DNA of 64,000 nt from Oenanthe sinensis (lineage: Eukaryota; Streptophyta; Magnoliopsida; Apiales; Apiaceae). A model generated the notes under the pieces. That model saw only the letters and a list, made by a program, of their open reading frames with translations, did not search any database and was not told where the DNA came from. Below, one piece after another: positions 10,359 to 20,832 of this stretch. The translations under genes and the position numbers were made by a program. The first letter of the stretch is position 1; each line of letters opens with the position of its first letter. Location of the stretch: contig JAPMAC010000221.1 of NCBI GenBank assembly GCA_028671895.1, forward strand, positions 3,162,001-3,226,000, read 5' to 3'.

Positions 10359-11930
10359 CTAGAGCCAATCACCCATGTATCTAATACCCATGGAACTAGT
10401 GTGACCGTCGTACTTCGTCTGCGACAAGCCTTTGGTCAGTGGGTCTGCAATGTTATCATTTGTGTGCACTTTACATATGTGTATGTCACCCCTTTCATTA
10501 ATCTCTCGAATGAGGTGATATCTCCTGAGTATATGTTTGGTTCGGGAGTGATTTTTAGGTTCTTTAGCCTGTGCAATGGCTCCATTATTATCGCAGTATA
10601 GATCAATGGGATCTGCGATCGATGGAACCACTCCCAATTCAGTAAAGAATTTTCGAATCCAAACAGCTTCCTTAGCTGCTTCATAAGCTGCAATGTACTC
10701 TGCCTCCATTGTAGAATCAGCTACTGTTTCTTGCTTTGAACTCTTCTAACTTACAGCACCTCTGTTTAGACAAAACACAAAACCAGACTGTGATACAGTA
10801 TCATCCCTGTCTGTTTGAAAACTTGCATCGGTGTAACCTTTTACAACCAGTTTCTCCTCTCCTCCATACACCAAGAATGAATCTTTAGTCCTTTTCAAGT
10901 ACTTTAGAATATTCTTGACTGCCGTCCAGTGACTTTCACCTGGATTAGATTGGTATCTGCTCGTCATGCTTAAAGCATACGAAACATCTGGGCGAGTACA
11001 TACCATTGCATACATGATAGATCCAATTGCTGAGGCATATGGAACCTTACTCATGCAGTCCTTCTCATCCAATGATTTCGGACACTGATCTTTAGAGATC
11101 GTTATCCCTTGAGACACGGGGACATATCCCCTTTTTGCATTTTGCATACCAAAACAATGCAAAACCTTATCAATGTATGTACTCTGACTTAGACCGATCA
11201 TCCTTCTAGATATATCCCTATATATCCTCATTCCTAGAATATAGGATGCATCTCCTAAGTCTTTCATAGAGAAGTTGCTCCCTAACCAAGTCTTAACAGC
11301 CTTAAGAGAAGGTATGTCATTCCCCATTAGTAGTATGTCATCAACATATAGTACTATGAATGGCACATGGCTCCCACTAACCTTCTTGTAAACACAAGGT
11401 TCATCTTCGTTTTGTATAAAGCCATACTCTTTGACTGTTTCAACAAAATGGATATTCCATCTCCTAGAGGCTTGCTTCAATCCATAAATGGATCGACGTA
11501 ATTTACATATCTTGCTAAAATTCCTTGGATTGACAAAACCTTCAGGTTGTGTCATGTACACATCCACATCCTCTTCAAGGCTTCCATTAAGGAAGGCTGT
11601 TTTGACATCCATTTGCCAGATTTCATAATCATGGAATGCTGCAATAGCAAGCAAAATCCTTATGGATTTGACCATAGCCATTGGTGAGAAAGTTTCATCA
11701 TAGTCAATACCATGAATTTGTTTGAAACCTTTTGCAACCAGCCTTGCTTTATAGGTCTGAACATTTCCATCCATGTCAGTTTTCTTCTTGAAATCCCATT
11801 TGCACCCTATGGGTTTTACCCCTTCAGGTGGATCAACCAAAGTCCATACTTGGTTTTCGTACATGGAATCCATCTCGGATTTCATGGCTTCTAGCCATCT
11901 CTTAGAGTCTGGACTGTTCATAGCATCTTG
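10359..11930 (-). pseudogene. K1 reverse transcriptase and RNase H
   Basis: Minus-strand C-terminal part of the K1 gag-pol frame. Reverse transcriptase starts near 11930 (KRWLEAMKSEMDSM), has QMDVKTAFLNG and the catalytic YVDD intact at 11337-11348, and GLKQASRRWN. RNase H keeps YTDASF, MEAEYIAA and CDNNGA, the acidic active-site residues. One TAG stop at 10746-10748 falls just before the MEAEYIAA motif, where relatives have Trp. The natural end is the stop at 10359-10361, just inside the polypurine tract. The enzymes would copy element RNA to DNA and remove the RNA strand. No frameshift relative to the rest of gag-pol. Confidence 0.9.
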
Positions 11931-13040
11931 GTATGTGAGAGGCTCATCTTCATCTATGAGCATCAAATCACCACATTGAGTCAAGAGAAATCCATATCTC
12001 TCTGGCTCATGGCGAATTATACCAGTTCTACGAACAACCTGTGTTTGTTGAGCATTATCATTATCCTGCTCTTGTTCCACTTCAGGTTCAATGTTATTTT
12101 GTGGTTCTCGATCTTCATCGAGGTCTATAGTTCTCCCACTGTTTCTTTTGGAAACAAAATCTCTTTCCATGAAAACAGCATCTCGAGCAATAAACACTTT
12201 CTGCTTAGAAGGACTATAAAAATAATACGCCTTTGTTTCTTTAGGGTATCCCACAAAATTGCACTTTTCAGATTTAGGTCCAAGCTTGTCAGATACTTGA
12301 CGTTTCACAAACGCCTTGTATCCCCAAACTTTCATAAAGCTCATGCCTGACCGTTTCTTCTCCCATATCTCATATGGAGTCTTTTGAACCTTCTTAGTAG
12401 GAACACGGTTAAGTGTGAAAGCCGCTGTTTCTAGAGCGTAACCCCAGAAACTAATTGGAAGATCTGCATGACTCATCATCGATCGCACCATGTCCAACAA
12501 GGTGCGATTTCTCCTTTCTAAAACTCCATTCCATTGAGGTGTACCCGGCGGAGTGAGTTGTGATACAATACCACACTCCTTTAAATAATCTTTAAATTCT
12601 GTGCTCAAGTATTCTCCTCCACGATCAGATCATAAGATTTTAATACTTGCACCTCCGCCAATTTGCTTCTCTACTTCAGCCTTGTATTCTTTGAACTTTT
12701 CAAAAGAATCGGATTTATTCTTCATAAAATATACATATCCATATCTACTGAAATCATCAGTAAATGTTATGAAGTAGTAGTAGCCTCCTCTAGCCATCAC
12801 ACGCATTGGGCCACATACATCACTATGTATTAGCTCCAGACGTTCAGTGGCCCTTTGACCCTCACTAGTGAAAGGGGCTTTAGTCATTTTACCAAGCAAA
12901 CAAGATTTGCATTCTTGGTATGATTCAAAATCAAACTTATCCAAGTATACATCCTTATGTAATTTGGATATACGTTTCTCATTTATATAGCCTAGACAAC
13001 AATGCCAGAGGTATGTTTGATTTGAGTCATTAACTTTAAG
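11931..13040 (-). pseudogene. K1 integrase
   Basis: Minus strand, same frame as gag and RT. The zinc-binding part (about 13000-12890) reads LWHCCLGYINEKR and later CKSCLLGK: the second His of the HHCC motif, expected in LGH, is Tyr. The catalytic core has SDVCGPM, the second Asp in SDRGGEY next to a TGA stop at 12630-12632 (expected Arg), and Glu in NGVLERRNRT (about 12516). The C-terminal part up to 11930 contains the GYPKETKAYYFY region and the variable hinge with SGR..DLDED. A second TGA at 13041-13043 separates it from protease. Role: insertion of the DNA copy into the genome. Confidence 0.88.
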
Positions 13041-13526
13041 TCATTTGTTTTCTATATTACAGACAGTATTATCTAAGTCAAGAACATATAAACCATTAAA
13101 CAAACGTGCAACACCATAGGTTAAATCATTCAAAGCAAAAGAGCAACTGTTGTTCTTTATTGTAAACGAAAAACCTTTCTTGTCCAAACAAGAAACAGAA
13201 ATAATGTTTCTGCGAATCGCAGGAACGTAAAAACAATTCTCCAGTTCTAAAACTAGCCCAGAGGGCAAAGATAAATAATAGGTTCCTACAGCTAAAGCAG
13301 CAGCTCTTTCTCTATTGCCAACTCGTAGGTCCATTTCTCCTTTAGCCAATGTCCTACTTCTCTGCATTTCCTGCACATTTATACAAATATGAGAAGCACA
13401 TCCAGTATCCAATACCCAAGATGTAGAAATAGACAGATTGACTTCTATAACATATATACCTGAAGTAGAAGCTTGCTCAGCCCTCTTCTTCTTCAGATAC
13501 TCCAAGTAAACTGAACAGTTTCTCTT
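13041..13526 (-). pseudogene. K1 protease
   Basis: Minus strand, about 155 residues between two stops in the gag-pol frame. Holds the aspartic protease motif WVLDTGCASHIC (about 13390-13425), with the catalytic Asp-Thr-Gly intact, then the GLVLELENCFYVP and ISVSCLDKKGFSF region that leads to integrase. It would cut the polyprotein. It has no proper start of its own; in relatives it is read through from gag. Confidence 0.88.
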
Positions 13527-14324
13527 CTAGTGACCAGTTTTCTTATAGTAGTGACATTCACCCTTAGCGACCCCACCTTTAGGCTTTAAAGCCTGTTTAG
13601 GATCTGAATATGGCTTGGGTGTAGAATCAGATCCTGTCTTCTTCTTACCCTTCCACTTGCCTTTCCCTTTGGCCTTACCTTTATTGCCCACCATCAGTAT
13701 GGGAACAGGTTCAGCCGTCTTCATGTTGGTCTCATATGTCCTCAACATAGCCAACAATTCACTAGGTGTTTTGTCAAATTCATTCATATTGTAGTTTATA
13801 ACAAATTGAGTGAATTTGTTGTTCAAAGAATTCATGATTAAGTCAATACTAATTTCCTGAATAATCGGGAAACCCAAAGTTTTAAGGTACTCAATGTAAC
13901 CAATCATCTTCAGAACATGTGGGCCAACTGGTTCACTTGCCCCTTGTTTGCAATTAAAGAGTGACTTACTCATGTTGAACCTTTCTTGACGAGTTTGGCT
14001 TGCAAACATGCTTTGCAAGTGCTCATTGATAGTATATGCATCCATATGCACATGCTGTCTTTGAAGCTCAGCACTCATACTTGCCAACATAAGACGTGCA
14101 ACATCATTTGCATCATTCTCATCCTTTGTGTGGGCCGCTCGTTCCTCAACAGTAGCGCCCTCAAGAAGGGGACCTGCCGGAGGAATATCAATGACATGAA
14201 GCTTGCGCTCCTGTCTGAGGACAATCCTCAAATTCCTCTGCCAGTCTAGGAAGTTGTTTCCTCCTGTCAGCTTATCCTTCTCAAGGACTGATCGTACGGA
14301 TAGTGTGTTTGTGTTGTTTGTCAT
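13527..14324 (-). pseudogene. K1 gag
   Basis: Minus strand from the ATG at 14322-14324 (MTNNTNTLSVRSVLEKD). I prefer this start over an in-frame ATG at 14391-14393 because K2 has the equivalent Met at 24282-24284. The core (LLEGATVEERAAH, LQSMFASQTRQERFN, YIEYLKTLGFPI) is the plant copia gag type, followed by a Lys/Gly-rich basic stretch. The zinc knuckle near 13540 reads CHYYKKTGH: the second Cys of CCHC is Tyr. A TAG at 13527-13529 inside the knuckle stands where relatives have Trp. Binds and packages element RNA. Confidence 0.88.
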
Positions 14325-16144
14325 TACTTGGTATCTACAATGATAACAACACGAAATAAACATTAGATTGTCTGAGTTATTTATTATGTTCAAATGATTA
14401 TGATATATTCATAATATATCTCCCGCTATTTTTATCAAATTAATAGCCCTTACTATTAATTTGGAAAGTATATCCCATAATTATTTCTAGTGAGCCAAGA
14501 TCCATATTTCGTCATGTCCTAAGTCAACCACTGGAAGTCCTTAAAAAATGATTATTTAGGTAGACAACAGTTGTCAATTATATCATATATAATTCTTGGA
14601 TAATTTGGTGAACAACGATTGATCTTATCTATCTAATAGACTTTTAACCAAACTCTATACTTCTAAGTTCATAATGGTTGAATATAACCGTTTATTTTCA
14701 CCTTATTATGATGACTCAGTTAAGTTAGACCCAATGATAATACGGCCGAATATAACCGTTTATATTCGTCGCATCTCACCACGATAGATAGGAATCCCCT
14801 GCCACTGACAGTCCTTCCCCTAATCGATCTAGGATTCGATGAGTGTTCATTCATTGGAAAGCATCCGAGTAAAACTTAATATTTTTTAAGGGGTTTTGAA
14901 AATTTATAATGATCATGATCACATCATGAAGAGATCCTCAATTTTTCCTTGAACCAAATATTTCAAATTGACATCTTAAATTGTTCATTTCCCAGGTAGA
15001 TAGAGGATACCAATGGTCACACTTAAAACCCATCAACCTTACGAATACGCATATCCGCTTTTGTCAGAAAATTCCAGTTATAAGTATCAAAAATCCATAT
15101 TTAATTCCGTGTTTTAAAATCCATATTTCATAAACACAAGAATCTCATGATCGTTTGTTAATTTTAAAATCTTAAATTGTTACAGATTTGATCTTGTTTA
15201 GCATGACAAGCATGGCATGGGTGACGTATCTAATACATGCATACATCATTAATCTAATTAAAGCATGCATCTTCTACTCTACACATACATTCCATACAAC
15301 ATATGTAAAGATCGTGAAAGTAAACGTGCAATGGTTATGGCCCAATCCTATGTGATCTTTTCAAGCTAATGAAAAGACCAAGGTCAATCTATGGGGTAAT
15401 AAGTAACTATTACATATGTCTTCTCTATTGCTTCCATTGACTCCTTAGCCTCCATGGATTGCCTCCTTGTTCCCCTTGTCCTTCTTGGACATTACATTAA
15501 TAACTATACTAATGAACTTACAAAAGAACTCGAGTTACATTCGAGATAAACAATTACAAATAGAAAATGACATATAAGTCGTATTTATTACAAACTAAAA
15601 GAATAAACCATTACAACTAGGGTCTGAAGGCCATAACCATGCACCATGCTCAATTACACAAAAAGAACATGAAAAATATTGCGGGGGTCCGGGGCGGCAG
15701 CCCTGGGCGGGGTCTGGGGGCGGCAGCCCCCAGTTGGGGTCGATTTCTGAACAACAGATCATATCTGTTGGTCTTTTCCCACTGCATCTTATACAGTTTC
15801 AGAAGCATGTATCGTATACATACTGATCATATCCCAGTTAACAAATCATGTCCAACACAATCTGTCCACCAGTTTATGTCACTATACAAACTGACCCACA
15901 TGCATAATATACAAATCGCAATATGGCAGAACATTAACATGCTAGTATCATCATATATATACTCATCATATGAATAACCAGATACACATTACATGACAGT
16001 TTTAATCATATATCAACATGACAACATGCATATGAAATCTCATACATAGGCAGTATCAAAATACATGCATGGCAGATTATATACATACTGGAATATATTG
16101 AAAAACTGTTAAACACGTAACCAAATCAATCCCTTATACACGTA
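14325..16144 (-). other. K1 untranslated leader
   Basis: About 1.8 kb between primer binding site and gag, with no credible gene on either strand. It holds a 60-base GC-rich island at 15681-15740 (GGGGTCCGGGGCGGCAG and a near repeat) in otherwise AT-rich DNA. K2 has a leader of similar length (24285-26018) that lacks an evident island but keeps many short blocks, for example ACTCGAGTTACATTCGAGAT. The plus-strand open stretch 15639-15977 is chance. Confidence 0.65.
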
Positions 16145-16156
16145 GCTCTGATACCA
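16145..16156 (-). promoter_or_regulatory. K1 primer binding site
   Basis: Minus strand TGGTATCAGAGC, an exact match to the usual copia primer site complementary to initiator tRNA-Met, one base after the 5' LTR. Confidence 0.92.
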
Positions 16157-16157
16157 T

Positions 16158-17692
16158 TGCTGGGTTCCGAGACATAACACGCAGCGGATAAACGTAAATA
16201 TAAAAAAAAATCGGAACCCAAACCTAAGATTGGACAGATTATGGTGAAACAGAATTATACCTATTCTGGTCTTGACTTTCACAACTCAACAGAGATCCTA
16301 GCTTTCACGACTTGTGTCTTCCTCTCGAAAAACACCTCTATGGTATCCACACGAGCACCTTCAAGAACGTCTCACGATCTTGACTACGGAATGGATGTAC
16401 TAGCCTCCCTTTGATGTTTCGAGTTTGTTCCTGCCTCTTTTTGTTGCTGCCTCTTCTAGGGTTTTTTTATAAAAAACGTAATGGCCACTTAACCTATCAT
16501 TATCTATTTATAATGACTGGTTAACGGGCCTATTCAGCAAAACCTAACCCATGTAGGTATAGGATTCAATAATAAAACGTATTTCTATTATTTAATTAAT
16601 AACTAAGTCATACTTAATTATTATGGGCAGAAATACTCTTCTAATTTGAATTTATATTATCTCAATTAATTAAGTCTCACTTAATTAATATAATAAAATT
16701 CAAATAATCATCAATTAATTTAAATCTATAATTTAAATTAACTATTCTTCTAAGTGCTCCATGCGTGTGACCCTATAGGCTATTATTTAATTGGCAATAA
16801 TTTTATTCTCCAATAAAATTATAAACAATGAGCGGCATCTAGTAATACATCATTGCTACCCAATTAAACAATAATTAAATCGTGATTCGATAAAACCTTT
16901 CATGATTAATGTTTCCGTGTAATATAATCCCTTTAACCGTATATATTATAGATTAAACTTGAGGCATGTATTTAGTCATCCTCTACAACATTTAATCCGG
17001 GTTTACTTGATCCATGAGTAGACTATGAAAAACAAATCATTATTTGAGCACAGTCATGCATTTTATAGTCTCACTCAATCAAGAGGCCAATAATATCTCT
17101 CCTAATTATAGGAGGGTTAAATCCTTTATCTATCATTCATATTTCTCATACGACTCATGATATACCCGATGTCCACTTTTATCATCACCGGTCAAAGGTA
17201 ACTTTTAATGTAGTCAAAGTATATTAATCCTCGTATATAAATATAATGATCTCAAGTTAAAAGATCATTACACCATTATCACTGTGAGTCTTTCTTATGA
17301 CTTTATTAAACATGAAGAATCTCATTGTGGGTCTGTCCAGTATCATGTACTCCTACATGTACCTATGTATTGACTTTAGTATCCCCATACTTATAACTAA
17401 TGAGATGTGGTTATCAGTCAAACAACATACTAGTCTATTTATGTATTATTATTGTCCTATAATAATAATACTCGACTAGGGACCTTTAAGAATATGATAT
17501 ATTATATAATCTCAAGTTCAAGTCATGTACTTAAACTATACAATGTGTATCATGATTCTAAGGACATTTATTATGCTAACAAATATATCGCAGTAATTAA
17601 AGTCATAATAAATACGTTTATTGAATAATCAAATGACATAAAAGTCTATAAAAAAGAAACATTGTATTGCCTCTAGGGCACCTACACTAACA
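16158..17692 (-). repeat. K1 5' LTR (1535 bp)
   Basis: Plus-strand ends TGCTGGGTTCCG and CACTAACA. Full-length version; compared with the 3' LTR it contains the segment 16440-16640. The last bases give the minus-strand start TGTTAGTGTAGGTGCC. Followed by the target duplication TTTCA (17693-17697). Confidence 0.92.
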
Positions 17693-17697
17693 TTTCA
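17693..17697. repeat. K1 target site duplication, right copy
   Basis: TTTCA, identical to 8994-8998. Confidence 0.9.
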
Positions 17698-18770
17698 TAT
17701 ATTAAACCCTGGAGATATAAGAAACTTATGTTAGTTAGAGGTTGATAAGGGAGAAACTGCACTTGATGCAGCAAATAAGGATGAAGTCGGAAGTGTACCC
17801 ACAACTCTACCTCCAGAGAATAAATGTAGTATATAAACTGAGGTAACTGTAAGCTCATTTGCATCTTCTCAAAAGGATGCGGAGCTGAAAAGACAATAAA
17901 ACTGTCTCTGAAATTATTCTCTAAACATGGTGAGTCCATTGAAATTCTCTCATCGGCCAGAGCATCTTGCAATGAGTCAAGCACACCACCGGCACTCACG
18001 CTGATGGTAAGCTAAAATAGATAAATTCTAGGAACACATTGCAAGGCGTGCAAAGTGAGAGGTATAGGCATTCAGAGGAGATACGGACTCTAAGTTGACA
18101 TACATTACATTGTCCAAGGTATCTACCTCAAATAGACATTAATCTTCTTCATTCCAAACGAGAGATCTCTTGATCAGATTTATTTAGGCTTGAGAGGAAA
18201 CTACTTGGCAAGAATTCTTCGGATGAATCAAGTAGGGTATTTTATACAAAATTCCCATCACCGAGTTACGAGGGAAACATATGCTCTAATTTGTCATTCA
18301 TTACATTGCCTACTATGTCGCCCCTCCTGGAAAGAACATTTCCAGATCCTGAAAAAGAATATCCATCTCCCGTTTACGGAGAAGGTGTGAGCAACCCCTT
18401 GATAGAACAAGGCGGGATTCCCTAAAAGATTTAATATCTTAGGATAACCCATTTCAAAGAGGTGAGGCTCCACTAAACAGTGATTTAACAAACGCTATTG
18501 AGTCTGGTACTGAGACAGTGCTTATGTATGATAGATCAAGAACACCTTCACGAGGCAATTCTCCACTTGATAGTGATTCATTTCATTTTGATGAATCAGG
18601 TGATGAGAATATAAATGAATTGTCGGATTTCACTTACAGGTACAGAAGGCTATATTTGAAATGCAGAGTGAATGTGAGAGAGAGAAACACTTAAGTGAAA
18701 GTGAGGGAGAGATACACTTGAATGAGAGATATGGTGAGAAAGAGTGAAACACTTCAATGTGCTTGACATT
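17698..18770 (+). pseudogene. S3 extra-ORF remnants downstream of pol
   Basis: Continuation of S3 after K1. No long plus-strand ORF, but short open pieces look coding: around 17830-17890 a Ser/Lys-rich piece (EVTVSSFASSQKDAELK) and at 18500-18645 an acidic piece (TPSRGNSPLDSDSFHFDE). Longer open frames on the minus strand here have no matching partner and look like chance. Position between RNase H and the 3' LTR fits the extra ORF of Sireviruses. S5 lacks this block: its sequence passes directly from the part like 8930 to the part like 18770. Function unknown. Confidence 0.35.
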
Positions 18771-19263
18771 TAAGTGTAAACACCAACAGAACGTAGTAGA
18801 AGTGAGGAAACCATAGACCAAACCCTTACCCTTGCTACTTGCTACTTCTGGAAGAAAAGCTACAATGTTTTCCCAATCAATGACAGATGAGAACCTTCGT
18901 TGGAAGATAAGCCATTCAAAAGATGGTCCATTGGAGGATTCCTCCACTAAGGGGGAGAATTTAGTAGACAAGAAAAAGGAAAAGGTCTTATCTTCGTATC
19001 CTTAGGGGATAAGTTAATATCCTTAGGGGGAGAATTTAGACAAGAAAAAGAAGAATCTTCTGATCCTTATGGGAGAATCAAGAAACTGTATCTTATACTT
19101 GAAAGGAGTTATCAGTAGAGGATTCCTCATCCAAGTGGCATGTACAGAAAAGAATTGACACTTCCATTGTTCATCTGAAGGGGAGAAGAAGAAAAAGAAG
19201 AAGAATCACATTTTCAGGGGGTGAACATTATTTAAGCAACGTTCTATGTTCTATTGAAGATGT
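18771..19263 (+). promoter_or_regulatory. S3 cluster of internal polypurine tracts
   Basis: Repeated purine runs upstream of the 3' LTR: AAGGGGGAGAATTTA at 18949-18963, AGGGGGAGAATTTA at 19025-19038, weaker copies near 19000, 19070, 19178 and 19215. Multiple polypurine-like repeats before the 3' LTR are a known mark of Sireviruses. The complement occurs in S5 at about 51985-52300. The final GATGT (19259-19263) is the K2 target duplication. Confidence 0.65.
19259..19263. repeat. K2 target site duplication, left copy
   Basis: GATGT before the K2 3' LTR, repeated at 27568-27572. Confidence 0.85.
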
Positions 19264-20818
19264 TGAAGGGTTTCGAGGCACAACCGTAGCGTAAAAATAC
19301 GAAAAATAAATATAAAATGTAATATAAATCGAAACCCTCTGCAGGCTCCATGTGAAAATAAAAGATGTAATTCGGAGATAAAGAACAAATACCTTAAAAG
19401 CTTTACCAGTTCATTAATGGAAGATTAATGGAGTTCCAATACTTGTTTAATCACCACGTATCCCGCTCTCGCGATCTACACTTTACGGTATCCACATGAA
19501 CAGTTTTCATGAAGGATTGATGTGTAGTAGTACCTGAAAACTGCTTTTCTCTCTCTATTTTCCTTTTTTCTCAAAATGGCTAGGGTTTTAGAAAAAATAT
19601 ATACCTTATTAAATCAGCCCATAAAGAGAATATATAGAGAGCAGAATAAGTTTTCTAATTATAATCTAATTATAATTAATATTAATCCAAAATTTCAAAT
19701 TATTTAATTAAGTCTCACTTAATTAATTAATTACTAATTTTGGAATTAGTTTAAGTAATTCATTTATTCTATTTATATAATAAATTAAGTCATACTTAAT
19801 TAATATCATAAATAAAATAAATTACTTATTTAATTTAAATTCTTAATTAAAATTATTTCTCATTCAAGCATTCTTTGTGTGTGACCCTGTAGGTTATTAT
19901 TACGTTGACAATAATTTTAATATCTAATTAAAATTGTAAACAATGAGCGGCATCTAGTAATACATCATTGCTATCCAAGTAATAATAATAAAATCAGTTA
20001 TTCTATTAAGCCTTTCGTGAATAATGTTCCATGTAATATAATCTCTTTAATCTTGATATTATAGATTAAACTCAAGGCATGTCTCATGTCATCCTCTTCA
20101 TAATTTAATCTTTATTTTCTTGATCGATGAGTAGACTATTAAAATCAAATCAACATTTGAGTGTGGCCGTGCATTTCATAGTCTAACTCAAGCAAGAGGC
20201 CAATAATATCATACTTAAAATTAGGAGGATTAAATCTCATATAGATCATTCATATTTCTCATACGATTCATAATAAACTTAGTGTCCACTTTTATCATCA
20301 CCCGGTCAAGGGTAACTTTTAATGTAATCAAAGTATTTTAATTCTCGTATAGAAATATAATGATTTTAGGTCAAAGGATCAGTACACCATTATCACAGTG
20401 AGAATTACTTTTGACACTTATTAACATGTAGAATCTCATGACGGGTCATTCCAGTGCCATGCATATAGACATGCACTTATGTTCTTGACTTTACTATCAC
20501 CAAACCTATAACCAATGAGATTTGGTCATCTGTCAACAAACATACTAGTCTTTGTGCATTATTATTGTCCTTGAATAATAATACTCGACTAGGGAATTTT
20601 AGGAATGAGATACTATTCATATAATCTCATTTTTAAGTCACATACTTAAAGATATATAATACGTATCAAAATTCCAAGTACATTTATTATGCTTTCAATT
20701 TATTACGTAGTAAATGAAACATAATAAATATATAATAATCAATAAAACATAATCCTTAATAATAAAATATTTTCCTTAAAATATAAAATTAATTGTCTCT
20801 AGGCCACAATTACTAACA
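19264..20818 (-). repeat. K2 3' LTR (1555 bp)
   Basis: Plus-strand ends TGAAGGGTTTCGAGG and TTACTAACA; minus-strand start TGTTAGTAATTGTGGCC. Pairs with 26032-27567. Confidence 0.9.
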
Positions 20819-20829
20819 ATCTCCCACTT
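20819..20829 (-). promoter_or_regulatory. K2 polypurine tract
   Basis: Minus strand AAGTGGGAGAT next to the 3' LTR, identical to that of K1. Confidence 0.85.
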
Positions 20830-20832
20830 GCA

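Larger units (their letters stand above)
8999..17692 (-). mobile_element. K1: complete copia element, 8.7 kb
   Basis: Minus-strand Ty1/copia element with both LTRs, PBS, leader of about 1.8 kb, one gag-pol frame and a polypurine tract, bounded by TTTCA duplications. Domain order gag, protease, integrase, reverse transcriptase, RNase H is that of copia. Over the 684 aligned LTR bases that I compared by eye there are about 22 differences (~3%), so it is fairly young. It interrupts S3. K2 and K3 belong to the same family, judged by LTR starts TGTTAGT.TAGGTGCC or close variants. Confidence 0.93.

Noticed and set aside
11712..12350. Plus-strand ORFs opposite the K1 pol, up to 140 residues
   Set aside because: Antisense shadows of the well-conserved integrase and RT frame.
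15639..15977. 112-residue plus-strand ORF in the K1 leader
   Set aside because: No family resemblance, antisense to the element, spans the GC island by chance and has no counterpart in K2.
9949..17479. Two nearly identical 60-residue plus-strand ORFs (9949-10131 and 17297-17479)
   Set aside because: They lie at the same place in the two LTRs of K1, so the likeness comes from LTR duplication. K2 LTRs do not keep the frame.
17682..18971. Minus-strand ORFs of 65-113 residues in S3
   Set aside because: S3 reads on the plus strand; the ORFs show no domain and S5 has no open equivalent.
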